Origin: JACQMJ01 sp964373495
Lineage (GTDB): Bacteria; Patescibacteriota; Minisyncoccia; Sungbacterales; SURF-37
DNA: 36,197 bases
Reading direction: 5' to 3'
NCBI GenBank assembly: GCA_964373495.1
Contig: CAYJUW010000001.1
Coordinates: 1-36,197 of the forward strand
The notes under the pieces were generated by a model. That model was not told where the DNA came from. It worked only from the letters and a program-made list of their open reading frames with translations, and did not search any database. This document shows, one piece after another, positions 21,762 to 28,709 of this stretch (positions within the stretch are counted from its first letter, which is position 1; the number at the start of each line of letters is the position of its first letter). The position numbers and the translations under genes were made by a program.

Positions 21762-21810
21762 CGTCCTTTCCTCCTCCTATGGTGAGATTTTTCAAAGATC
21801 GTGTGCCGAA

Positions 21811-21883
21811 TGGAGACGGCGGGATTTGAACCCGCGACCCCCGCAGTGCAAATGCGGTGCTCTAGCCGCTGAGCTACGTCCCC
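21811..21883 (-). tRNA. tRNA-Ala (UGC)
   Basis: A full cloverleaf on the minus strand. The acceptor is GGGGACG/CGTCTCC with the G3-U70 pair that is the alanine identity element. The anticodon arm is CCGCA-TTTGCAC-TGCGG with anticodon TGC, the T arm is GCGGG-TTCAAAT-CCCGC, and the discriminator is A73. The CCA is not encoded. Confidence 0.95.
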
Positions 21884-21892
21884 GTAAAAGGT

Positions 21893-21935
21893 GGGAGGGT
21901 GAACAAACCGGACGTTCTGCCACTATGCTACGGGC
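21893..21935 (-). pseudogene. tRNA remnant, possibly tRNA-Gly
   Basis: On the minus strand CCCGTAGCATAGTGGCAGAAC and GTCCGGTTTG resemble the 5' half and first anticodon-stem strand of a tRNA. They run directly into TTCACCCTCCCACC, like a T-loop plus 3' acceptor strand. About 30 nt (3' anticodon stem, variable loop, 5' T stem) appear deleted, and the two acceptor strands do not pair. The Gly assignment rests only on similarity of the D/anticodon region. Confidence 0.45.
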
Positions 21936-22036
21936 CCCGTTTGAAAACTTACAACGGAGTTATATGACTACAGAGCACTTCATACCGTGATATTTAGAAA
22001 GGCAATCTACAAGGTATGTAAGTTTTCAAACGGGGC
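21936..22036. repeat. 101-bp element with 18-bp perfect terminal inverted repeats
   Basis: CCCCGTTTGAAAACTTAC at 21936-21953 is the exact inverse complement of 22019-22036, with CATACC/GGTATG as a second internal pair. The ~65-nt interior is AT-rich and has no coding frame. It directly abuts the tRNA remnant and lies 20 bp from tRNA-Lys. Confidence 0.85.
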
Positions 22037-22056
22037 GGGCTCGCGAATGTTTCCTA

Positions 22057-22129
22057 TCCCCCCGCCAGGTCTCGAACCTGGAACCTTCTCCTTAAAAGGG
22101 AGCTGCTCTACCAGTTGAGCTACGGGGGG
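22057..22129 (-). tRNA. tRNA-Lys (UUU)
   Basis: A minus-strand cloverleaf. The acceptor is CCCCCCG/CGGGGGG, the D arm GCTC/GAGC, the anticodon arm CTCC-CTTTTAA-GGAG with anticodon TTT, the T arm CCAGG-TTCGAGA-CCTGG, and the discriminator A73. The CCA is not encoded. Confidence 0.94.
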
Positions 22130-22138
22130 ATAAATTCA

Positions 22139-22164
22139 GTGCGGAGCGAATTGAGCTATGGGGC
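22139..22164 (-). pseudogene. tRNA 5'-fragment
   Basis: Minus strand GCCCCATAGCTCAATTCG resembles the acceptor and D-arm start of a tRNA, then stops matching. No anticodon or T arm follows before tRNA-Lys. It is a likely remnant of a further gene in the cluster. Confidence 0.4.
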
Positions 22165-22252
22165 AGCTCGAAAATAACACAGTTTTTGGGGGAATCCAAG
22201 CCGCCGCCTTTCTCTACGTTGCGTGCGTGATGTACTATAACGAGGTGCGCCT

Positions 22253-23524
22253 ATGTGGCTCGCAGTAGAAAAATTCCTTATCGCGTTCTTCCTGCCAATC
22301 CTCGGGTTTTTCTCGTTTCCGAACCGCGAGGCCGTACCGCCGCCCGCTGGGCTGGCAGCGGCGGTTGAGCAAACCGTTCCGCAGCCGACGATGCGGGGCG
22401 CTGCCACAAATGATGCAAAGGCCGCTCCTTCAGCAAGCTCAGGGCAGGTATATGCCGCAAAGGACTTATCGCTCGCGGCCCTGAAGGATTGCCTGAACCG
22501 CGCCGGTGAGAGCGGAAGCTGCCTCGATGCCATATTCCAAGATTTTTTTAAAATTCACACCACGGCAGACGCGCTCATCGCCCTCGGGCGCTACCAGGAA
22601 GCCGATACCGCTCTAAAACTCTCCTGCCACCCGGTCGTTCATGCCATCGGCCGCGAGACCTTCCGCCTCAAGGGCACGGTGCAGGATTCCTTTGCCGAGT
22701 GCGATCAGACCTGCCATTCCGGCTGCTACCACGGGGCCATGGAGCGGTTCCTGCGGGGCAATGCGGCGAGCGACGATGAAGCCGGGCACATCAGCGTGGA
22801 GGAGCTCCGACAAAAAGCGGCCCAGGCCTGCGATCCCAACCAGCCCACGCGCTTCCGCTTCCAATGCCTGCACGGCCTCGGCCATGCGCTGATGTTTTTC
22901 TCCGACTACCGGCTCGGCGAAGCGTTGGCTTCCTGTGACGTGCTGTCGGATGGTTGGAGCCGGAGTTCATGCTACGGCGGGCTCTTCATGGAAAACGTGT
23001 TTTCCGCCACGCCCGAAAAGCGCGATCTATCCCCTCATGACTACCACTACCCGTGCAACGTGCTCGATGAGAAATACCGGAGCGACTGCTACATGATGCA
23101 GACCACGCGTATGACCGAGATGGGCTTGGGGACGGAGCGTCTGTTTGAGGAGTGCCGTAAGGCCCGCCTGCCGGACGGGCAGGCCGGCGGGTACCAATTC
23201 ATCTGCATGCAGTCCATCGGCCGCGATCTTTCGAATGACGCCCGCATCGGCGATCCCCGGCTCGTGGCCCAAAAGTGCGAACTCGGGAGCGGCGAGGAAC
23301 GGCGGGCCTGCACCCGCGGCGTGGTCTACGCCCTGATTGACAACACCTGGGACGGCCGCTACGCCATGCCTTTTTGCAACACTTTTGGCGCCGCGGAGGA
23401 CGTTTCCTACTGCTACACGGCAAGTGCGGCCTACCTCCGAGCGACGTTTGAGAAGAGCGGGGCCGACATTGCGGCCGACTGCCATGCCTACGCGGCCGGG
23501 GTGTCGGCGTGCCTGCCCCGTTAG
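22253..23524 (+). CDS. Cys-rich exported or membrane-anchored protein, unknown
   Basis: A 423-aa protein with an N-terminal hydrophobic segment (residues 4-22) and a long extracytoplasmic part with about 20 cysteines. Recurrent motifs pair Cys with His/Gly: SCHPVVHAIGRE, CDQTCHSGCYHGAMERF, QCLHGLGHALMF and SSCYGGLFMEN, suggesting a repeated disulfide-stabilised helical fold, perhaps metal-binding. No standard CxxCH haem site is present and I recognise no named family. Two dispersed repeats are read in frame: PSASSGQ (residues 59-65) and RLPDGQAG (about 306-313). The stop codon itself lies in a family B palindrome. A TATAAC box 12 nt before the ATG implies a very short leader. Confidence 0.75.
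   Translation: MWLAVEKFLIAFFLPILGFFSFPNREAVPPPAGLAAAVEQTVPQPTMRGAATNDAKAAPSASSGQVYAAKDLSLAALKDCLNRAGESGSCLDAIFQDFFKIHTTADALIALGRYQEADTALKLSCHPVVHAIGRETFRLKGTVQDSFAECDQTCHSGCYHGAMERFLRGNAASDDEAGHISVEELRQKAAQACDPNQPTRFRFQCLHGLGHALMFFSDYRLGEALASCDVLSDGWSRSSCYGGLFMENVFSATPEKRDLSPHDYHYPCNVLDEKYRSDCYMMQTTRMTEMGLGTERLFEECRKARLPDGQAGGYQFICMQSIGRDLSNDARIGDPRLVAQKCELGSGEERRACTRGVVYALIDNTWDGRYAMPFCNTFGAAEDVSYCYTASAAYLRATFEKSGADIAADCHAYAAGVSACLPR
22427..22448. repeat. CCTTC-AGCAAG-CTCAGG repeat in frame
   Basis: A 22-nt copy of the CCTTCGAC...GCTCAGG family that clusters at 28856-29359. Here it encodes PSASSGQ in the linker after the membrane segment of the Cys-rich protein. Confidence 0.75.
23163..23191. 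repeat. GCCTGCC/GGCAGGC palindrome in frame
   Basis: CCCGCCTGCC-GGAC-GGGCAGGCCGGCGGG encodes RLPDGQAGG within the Cys-rich protein, between two Cys-containing segments. Confidence 0.8.
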
Positions 23525-23578
23525 AGGCCCGCGCCTTGGGCGCGGCAGTCGCCTCTGGCGACTTGCCTCTAACGGGGC
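23515..23578. repeat. Palindrome family B, copy 3, supplying a stop codon
   Basis: The arms GCCCCGTTAGAGGC (23515-23528) and GCCTCTAACGGGGC (23565-23578) surround an inner GCGCC...GGCGC hairpin. The TAG of CCGTTAG ends the Cys-rich gene, and the structure lies between two convergent genes. Confidence 0.9.
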
Positions 23579-23599
23579 TGGGCTGCGGCCGGTGGCTAG

Positions 23600-25444
23600 C
23601 TACTGCGGGAGCTCAAATTTAAATACCCGAAACGCGACTTCATTTCGCGGATTTCGGATTTCTTCCGGCACCACGCCCTTGGCGCGGAGTTCGGCTTCCA
23701 AGAGGTCACCGTCCGGCGCGGCTGGCCGGGGGCGATCCTGAAGGGCGTATGCCAAAGGGTTGAAGAAGTAGATTTTCTGAACGCCGGATTGCCGGAGGAA
23801 CTCGGCCGCTCCCCCGCGCCGGAAGTTTTCTGCGCTCACCACCGGCCAGCCCTGGTAGGTGATGCGCCGCAGGAAGACCCAGAGCTGGGCGGCGAGGTTG
23901 ATGTTGTCGTTGTAGACGATGCCGAGCGGTGTTGGCTTGAGTTTCTGGCGTCTGCCTTCGGCAGCCGCTTGATTCAAAAGTTCATGCGCGAACGGAAATT
24001 CAAAGGTGATGGCCGGATCCGGCATCTTGCCCGCCAGCTCCTGGCCGAGGTAGGCGTTCAGCTTGTTGAATCCCCAACTCCCGGTTTGGCGGTGGAGGTA
24101 GGAGTAGGCCCAGGGCTTCTCGCCAACCGGATCGAGGGCTATAACGCTGTTGTAAGCATAAAAGGCCTCAAAGGCGACAAAAGCCGCAAAGGCCGCAAAG
24201 ACAATGGCGGGCGATTTCATTCCTAAATTCCTAGGAATATTGGAATAGATTGTTGCGCTGATGGCGTAGCCGGCGGCAATGGCCAGCCACGGGGTGAGCA
24301 GGGCCAGGAAGCGGTGCGCCGGACCGATGAATACGAGGAACGGCAGGAGCCAGATAAAAACAATGGCTAATGGCGAATGGCTGGTGGCTAAGGTACGGCG
24401 GCGGATTAGCTCCCAGAAGATTGCGACGAGACCGGTAACAGAAAGAATGAGGAAGTAGGGCGAGTTGGCCTCGATGAGCCGCGGCACGTACATCCGTACG
24501 CGATCGGAGAGCGACCCGAGTACTTCCTGCCCCGGCCGCGCCTGCCATTCCGGCACATCCTGTCTAAAGAGGAGCGAAAATTGAAAATCAAAGTGGCCGA
24601 AATGGCGGTAGAGTTGAATATTGTAGATAATCACCGGACTTGCGATGACCAGAAAGGCCATGACCGAAAGTAAAACATGTTTGGCGGGGAAACGCCGCCC
24701 CCATCGTCCAATACTTAAATACTGTACAGTATTTAAGTATTTAATTTGGAGGAGGTAGAGGGTCAGTAATATCGGTGCGAGGATCGCGGCGAGGTACTTC
24801 GCGAGGAAGGCAAAGCCAAGGAGCGCGCCGGAAAGGGGCAGCCACCACGAGGAGTTTCGCTTCGTCGTTGCGAAGCTGGGCGTCGTGTCAAGACCGCGCA
24901 GAAACGCCCAGAACGACGCAAGCATGAAGGCGATGAGGACGGATTCCTGCAGGCCGATCCGGGAGATCCAGACGTGATTGGCGGTGACGGCAAAGAGCAA
25001 AGCGCTTATCGCCCCTACGGTTGGCGAATAACTATGGAAGCCCGACTTCAATAGTTTGCCGCCTATTGAAGTCGGACTTCCATAGATTCCAGAGAGTTGG
25101 GCGCCAATGAGGTAGACGAAAATGACCGCGGCGATGCCGGCAAGCGCCGAGGGCAGGCGCACGGCAAAGGGCGTCTCGCCGAAGAGTTTCATGGAATAGT
25201 GCTGCAGTAAAAACACCAGCGGCGGGTGGTCGTGGAAGGAAAGGCGCATCCACCACGGGGGCTGGGTGTCAATCCACTGCCACGGCGTGGGCTGTTCGAT
25301 CCCGAAATCAAAATCCACGAGGCCGATAGCCCGCGTGGCATAGGAGGACTCGTCGGTTACGATGTCCGGCCGGCCGAGATGCCAGAAATAAAAAACAGCC
25401 GTGAGGCAGAGAAGACCGCCTATCAGCCAATTCTGGGACTTCAT
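23600..25444 (-). CDS. GT39/ArnT-like membrane glycosyltransferase
   Basis: A 614-aa GT-C fold protein with about eleven membrane segments. The first extracytoplasmic loop has the catalytic TDESSYA region and RLSFHDHPPLVFLLQH, followed by FGETPFAVRLPSALAG, typical of PMT/ArnT-like enzymes that transfer sugars from polyprenyl phosphate. The acceptor is unknown; surface glycolipid or protein glycosylation is likely. Two palindromes are read in frame in inter-helix loops: residues ~121-138 (a 52-nt hairpin) and 236-245 (YLNTVQYLSI from element A). I use the ATG at 25444; a GTG precedes it. It converges on the Cys-rich gene. Confidence 0.85.
   Translation of the reverse strand: MKSQNWLIGGLLCLTAVFYFWHLGRPDIVTDESSYATRAIGLVDFDFGIEQPTPWQWIDTQPPWWMRLSFHDHPPLVFLLQHYSMKLFGETPFAVRLPSALAGIAAVIFVYLIGAQLSGIYGSPTSIGGKLLKSGFHSYSPTVGAISALLFAVTANHVWISRIGLQESVLIAFMLASFWAFLRGLDTTPSFATTKRNSSWWLPLSGALLGFAFLAKYLAAILAPILLTLYLLQIKYLNTVQYLSIGRWGRRFPAKHVLLSVMAFLVIASPVIIYNIQLYRHFGHFDFQFSLLFRQDVPEWQARPGQEVLGSLSDRVRMYVPRLIEANSPYFLILSVTGLVAIFWELIRRRTLATSHSPLAIVFIWLLPFLVFIGPAHRFLALLTPWLAIAAGYAISATIYSNIPRNLGMKSPAIVFAAFAAFVAFEAFYAYNSVIALDPVGEKPWAYSYLHRQTGSWGFNKLNAYLGQELAGKMPDPAITFEFPFAHELLNQAAAEGRRQKLKPTPLGIVYNDNINLAAQLWVFLRRITYQGWPVVSAENFRRGGAAEFLRQSGVQKIYFFNPLAYALQDRPRPAAPDGDLLEAELRAKGVVPEEIRNPRNEVAFRVFKFELPQ
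24710..24741. repeat. Palindromic element A, copy 4 (in frame in the glycosyltransferase)
   Basis: A 32-bp palindrome identical to the murD and 10652 copies. It is read in the same frame as in murD, giving KYLNTVQYLSI in a loop between two membrane helices. Confidence 0.95.
25033..25084. repeat. 52-nt hairpin in frame in the glycosyltransferase
   Basis: Two 22-nt arms, TATGGAAGCCCGACTTCAAT... and its complement with one mismatch, flank an 8-nt loop. The frame reads YGSPTSIGG and KLLKSGFHS, between a membrane segment ending GAQLSG and the next beginning VGAISALLFAV. Confidence 0.92.
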
Positions 25445-25461
25445 CACGCTAGAGCTCGTCG

Positions 25462-25833
25462 CTAGTAGACAGAGAATACCCTCAGATTCTCTTCGAGCGT
25501 GTCTCGGTGTGCCGCAACGCGTATGAGTTCCAGTCCCGTTGTTTTCTGAAGTTTACGGTCAGGTTGTATCCAAATCGAATATGGGAAGTACCTTACCGGT
25601 TCTCGGAGTTTTACGAAGACGGGTGCGCCGAGGAGAGAAAGACCCCGCGCGTCTTTTGCTGGCATGGCACTAACGTTACTACGAACATCAATGGTCGGTT
25701 CGTGTGGCAGAAACCGCTTCACTGGATTTCCCTTGTCGTGGATGACGGGGGTTACCAAAACGGGTGGCGCCGTTATGGGAGAGATAAAACCGACTACTTC
25801 CCATTGGTCCGCTATTTCTGAATGCGTCGGCAT
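25462..25833 (-). CDS. Hypothetical 123-aa protein
   Basis: A soluble protein beginning MPTHSEIADQWEVVGFISPI and containing FLPHEPTIDVRSNVSAMP and VRYFPYSIWIQPDRK. No family is recognised. The ATG at 25833 has only a weak purine stretch upstream (GTGGAAAAG). I favour it over the overlapping plus-strand frame because it agrees with the strand of all neighbours and has the more protein-like composition. It lies just downstream of the dnaJ-tail remnant. Confidence 0.5.
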   Translation of the reverse strand: MPTHSEIADQWEVVGFISPITAPPVLVTPVIHDKGNPVKRFLPHEPTIDVRSNVSAMPAKDARGLSLLGAPVFVKLREPVRYFPYSIWIQPDRKLQKTTGLELIRVAAHRDTLEENLRVFSVY

Positions 25834-25856
25834 CTTTTCCACAGGGAACGTTTACA

Positions 25857-25937
25857 CTAGATCCCCTCCTCCCGTAATTTCTCGACTGCCTCGCTGGCTT
25901 TTGGGGAGAGTTGATGCGGGGTGAACGTTCTCACCTC
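25857..25937 (-). pseudogene. Remnant of a second dnaJ 3' end
   Basis: The minus-strand frame reads EVRTFTPHQLSPKASEAV then EKLREEGI-stop. This aligns without gaps to the end of the intact DnaJ (EIKVLTPRHISRKAREAV, ERLREEGI-stop) with 16 of 26 residues identical. No DnaJ domain precedes it; the coiled-coil gene does. The divergence shows it is not a recent duplication. Confidence 0.7.
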
Positions 25938-26218
25938 CCAAATCCTACCTTCTGCTCCACGCGTCCGACCCTTCGTTCCAAGTTCTTGAGTCGTTCCTCG
26001 TGTTCTATCACTCCGCGGGCGAGCGGCCCGAGGATGGTCTTCACGTCTCGCATATCGCGCTGGAGCTGTTCCAACGAATCAGTTACCGTTCGAAACTTCC
26101 CATCAATATCGTGTCGGAGCGCGGCAAGGTCCGATTTCGTTGCGGTCTCATCAAAGCCGCGCTTCACCATGCGCGCGAGCTTCTCAAAAAGTTCCTCTGG
26201 CGTTTTTCTTTTGGCCAT
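25931..26218 (-). CDS. Small coiled-coil protein
   Basis: A 95-aa protein beginning MAKRKTPEELFEKLARMVKR, then GFDETATKSDLAALRHDI and heptad-rich helix through VEQKVGFGR. Almost all of it should form a coiled coil. Short proteins of this pattern (GFDE followed by heptads) are common in Patescibacteria, but I know of no function. No clear ribosome-binding site precedes the ATG. The TATAAT before it overlaps the dnaJ stop codon, so it may have its own short-leader transcript. It lies between dnaJ and a remnant of another dnaJ 3' end. Confidence 0.7.
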   Translation of the reverse strand: MAKRKTPEELFEKLARMVKRGFDETATKSDLAALRHDIDGKFRTVTDSLEQLQRDMRDVKTILGPLARGVIEHEERLKNLERRVGRVEQKVGFGR

Positions 26219-26232
26219 GTGTGTTACCGCGA

Positions 26233-27342
26233 TTATATCCCTTCCTCTCGCAATCTCTCTACTGCCTCGCGCGCCTTGCGCGAGATGTGCCGCGGGGTGA
26301 GCACCTTGATTTCCACCAGCAAATCCCCCCGGCCGTAACCGCGCGGATGCGGCACGCCTTTGCCGCGGACTTTCAAAATGTCGCCGGATTCCGTGCCCTC
26401 GGGGATTTTTAGCTTGATCGCGCCTTCCGGCGTCTTGACCTCCACCGAGTCGCCGAGCGCGGCCTGGGTGAACTTGATGGCCAGCTGCATGACCAGGTCA
26501 TTGCCCTGCCGGCGGAATACCTTATCCGGCCGCACCCGCATTTTGACATAGAGATCGCCGGGTACGCCGGCATGGGGCGAGGCCTCGCCCTTGCCCGAAA
26601 TTTTCATGAGCTCGCCGTCCTCAACGCCTTTGGGGATGAAGATCTCGATGGTTTCCATACGCTTGGTTGCGCCCCGGCCGCCGCATTCCCGGCAGGCCGC
26701 TTCCGGAATCTCGCCCCGGCCCTGGCAGGCCGGGCAGGGCGTAATCTGCGAGAAGGCGCCCAGAAACGTCCGCTGGGTGCGTTCCACCCGGCCTTGCCCC
26801 TGGCAACTGCCGCACTTTTGCATTTTCGTTTCCGGTTCCGCGCCCGTCCCTCCGCAGCGTTCGCAGGTCGAGATCTTGTTGATGCCCGCCGAGTGTCGGC
26901 CGCCAAAGATAATCTCCTCAAAGGGGATTTCAAGCTCAATCTGAATATCGCGGCCTTTCTTGGAGCGGCGGCGGGCGTCCACGCCGCCAAAGCCGAATCC
27001 CGGGAACACGTCTTCGAAAATGTCCGAGAAGTCAAAATCGCCGAAGCCGCGGAAATCTTCGCCAACGCCGAAGCCGCCAAAGCCGGCGCCGGGCTGCCAC
27101 TCAAACCCGCCGGCCGAGGGTCCGCGGCCGGCCTCAAAGACCGCGCCGAATTGATCGTACTGGGCGCGCTTGGACTCGTCGCCCAGCACCTGGTAGGCCT
27201 CGTTTACCTCCTTGAACTTGGCCTCGCTCCCGCCCTGCTTGTCCGGGTGATGCTGGTGGGCCAGGCGGCGGTAGGCCTTCTTCACGTCCTCTTTGGTCGC
27301 ATTCCGCGGTACGCCGAGGATTTTATAGTAATCTCGCGCCAT
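26233..27342 (-). CDS. dnaJ: Chaperone protein DnaJ
   Basis: A type I Hsp40 co-chaperone, 369 aa, stimulating DnaK ATPase and delivering clients. The J domain (1-65) has HPD at 32-34. A Gly/Phe-rich region (68-120) follows, and four CxxCxGxG zinc motifs have Cys at 160/163, 177/180, 203/206 and 217/220. The C-terminal substrate-binding domains end at EREEGI-like LREEGI. Everything expected is present. It lies 2 nt downstream of a membrane-protein gene, apart from the hrcA-grpE-dnaK operon, and no CIRCE is seen near it. Confidence 0.96.
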   Translation of the reverse strand: MARDYYKILGVPRNATKEDVKKAYRRLAHQHHPDKQGGSEAKFKEVNEAYQVLGDESKRAQYDQFGAVFEAGRGPSAGGFEWQPGAGFGGFGVGEDFRGFGDFDFSDIFEDVFPGFGFGGVDARRRSKKGRDIQIELEIPFEEIIFGGRHSAGINKISTCERCGGTGAEPETKMQKCGSCQGQGRVERTQRTFLGAFSQITPCPACQGRGEIPEAACRECGGRGATKRMETIEIFIPKGVEDGELMKISGKGEASPHAGVPGDLYVKMRVRPDKVFRRQGNDLVMQLAIKFTQAALGDSVEVKTPEGAIKLKIPEGTESGDILKVRGKGVPHPRGYGRGDLLVEIKVLTPRHISRKAREAVERLREEGI

Positions 27343-27344
27343 AT

Positions 27345-28304
27345 TCAGAGCATGATTCTTACGACCTCGATGGTTTCAACTTTCTCCGTGAGCAGTCCGG
27401 CCTTGAGCATTAATTTTACCATGGCAAAAAGCAGAATCAAGCTGATCCAGTACACCGGGAGGGTGAGCATTTTGATGGCGATAAAGAAGCCGGCTGCGGC
27501 CAGGAACGGGAGGTAGGCGCGGTACGGCCCGGCGAGCTTTTCGATTTGGGTATTGGCTACGCGGTAGATGAGGTCCCCGCCGCGCTCCTCACCGGTGAGC
27601 TCGACCCCGAGCTCCTGGGCCAGCGCCCCCCGGTTCTCGCGCAGGAACTGGGCGCGCTCGGCCGCGGAGAGCTTTCGGACATCAATGTCAGGGCCGCCCT
27701 GCCACGCGGCAAAGGCCAGGAGCAGTTCGTCCACGGTGGCATCGCGGCGGAAGCCGGGCAGGAAATTTTGCAGCGGCTGCTCAATCAGGGGTATGGCGGC
27801 ATCGAAAAGGGCTTTGGGTAGGATGCTCTGGGTGGCCGCGCCCGAGACCGCGGTGAAGTAGAAGACGGCCAGGGTCAGGGCCACGGCGGTGAAGAATACC
27901 GGCAGGCCGCCGCGGAAAATTTTCCGCACGGCAAAGGCGTTGGAAATTCGGTACTCGCCGGCAATGGCATCGCTGGCGTACCAGCCGGCCGCGGCGCTGG
28001 CCGCGGCCGCGGATGCGGCCAGCGTGGTTGCCGGAACCAGGAGATAGCCGCCGGCAAGGGCCATCATGGCCGAGACCGTGCGCAAGGCCGGTCGCGTGAT
28101 AAAGGCCGAGGAAAGCGCAAAGAGGATGGCAAACAAAAAGAGCGCGATGACCGGCAGGGAGTAGAAGGTGAGACCGGCAAACCCCGTTAGATGCTCCGCG
28201 TCTAACGGGGCAAGCAGCACGCCTTTCCAGAGGTAGGCGTTGGCAAGGCCGGCCGCGACGGTGAGAACTCCAAGCGTGTATTCTTTCCAGTCTGGCTGTT
28301 GCAC
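27345..28304 (-). CDS. Hypothetical multipass membrane protein
   Basis: A 319-aa protein with about seven hydrophobic segments: four in the first 135 residues, one near 150-170 and two near the C-terminus (YLPFLAAAGFFIAIKML, WISLILLFAMVKLML). A soluble domain (about 185-265, FRRDATVDELLLAFAAW through GDLIYRVANTQIEKL) lies between. I do not recognise the family. Residues 32-41 (APLDAEHLTG) come from a family B palindrome read in frame in the first extracytoplasmic loop. The stop is 2 nt before the dnaJ start, so the genes are coupled; a link to membrane protein quality control is only a guess. Confidence 0.75.
   Translation of the reverse strand: MQQPDWKEYTLGVLTVAAGLANAYLWKGVLLAPLDAEHLTGFAGLTFYSLPVIALFLFAILFALSSAFITRPALRTVSAMMALAGGYLLVPATTLAASAAAASAAAGWYASDAIAGEYRISNAFAVRKIFRGGLPVFFTAVALTLAVFYFTAVSGAATQSILPKALFDAAIPLIEQPLQNFLPGFRRDATVDELLLAFAAWQGGPDIDVRKLSAAERAQFLRENRGALAQELGVELTGEERGGDLIYRVANTQIEKLAGPYRAYLPFLAAAGFFIAIKMLTLPVYWISLILLFAMVKLMLKAGLLTEKVETIEVVRIML
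28182..28210. repeat. Palindrome family B, copy 4, in frame
   Basis: CCCCGTTAGA-TGCTCCGCG-TCTAACGGGG, read on the minus strand as PLDAEHLTG within the membrane protein upstream of dnaJ. Confidence 0.88.
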
Positions 28305-28350
28305 GGATACGTTCTGAGTGTTATCTTACTACGAAAGAGGTAAAGGACGT

Positions 28351-28596
28351 ATGGAGGAGACGAAGATGTTGAGTGAGTTCCTTGTCCTGGTAAAAGTTTT
28401 AGGACTTCTATTCGTCTATCTCTCCGGGCCGGTGGTAATCATTACGGTGGGCGGTTCACTTCTTTTACAGAAACTTTTCCGTTTTCCATTGGCGCAGAGA
28501 ATGCCTCCATTATCGCGTGTTGAGCTCATTGCATTCGGGATTCCCACAGCAGCAAGCTTGGCGGCCTGGGGCTGGCGGCTCTGGCGGCTTCTCTAA
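28351..28596 (+). CDS. Small two-pass membrane protein
   Basis: An 81-aa protein, MEETKMLSEFLVLVKVLGLL, with hydrophobic segments at about 8-36 and 58-78 joined by a basic loop (LLLQKLFRFPLAQRMP). No family is recognised. AAAGGACGT precedes the ATG at 28351, and a plus-strand terminator follows. It is the only plus-strand gene between dnaJ and dnaK, divergent from the dnaJ unit, in a repeat-rich region. Confidence 0.65.
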   Translation: MEETKMLSEFLVLVKVLGLLFVYLSGPVVIITVGGSLLLQKLFRFPLAQRMPPLSRVELIAFGIPTAASLAAWGWRLWRLL

Positions 28597-28617
28597 GGCG
28601 AGTGGCCGCTCGCAACA

Positions 28618-28665
28618 CGCTCACCAACGGTGCGAAGATCGCATCCGGTGGGCGTTTTCTTTTTC
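28618..28665 (+). terminator. Intrinsic terminator of the 81-aa membrane-protein gene
   Basis: The stem CGCTCACC/GGTGGGCG with an inner TGCGA/TCGCA helix is followed by TTTTCTTTTTC on the plus strand. Confidence 0.8.
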
Positions 28666-28709
28666 AAGGTATCTCCTCGACTGCGCTCGGAGAATGAAAA
28701 TCTTCGGTA

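Noticed and set aside
22735..22745. Haem-binding site in the Cys-rich protein
   Set aside because: The CDQTCH stretch has three residues between the cysteines, not the two of CxxCH, and no other candidate exists.
26572..27516. A 314-aa plus-strand open frame over dnaJ
   Set aside because: It is antisense to a complete, motif-rich DnaJ and has no ribosome-binding site or recognisable domain.
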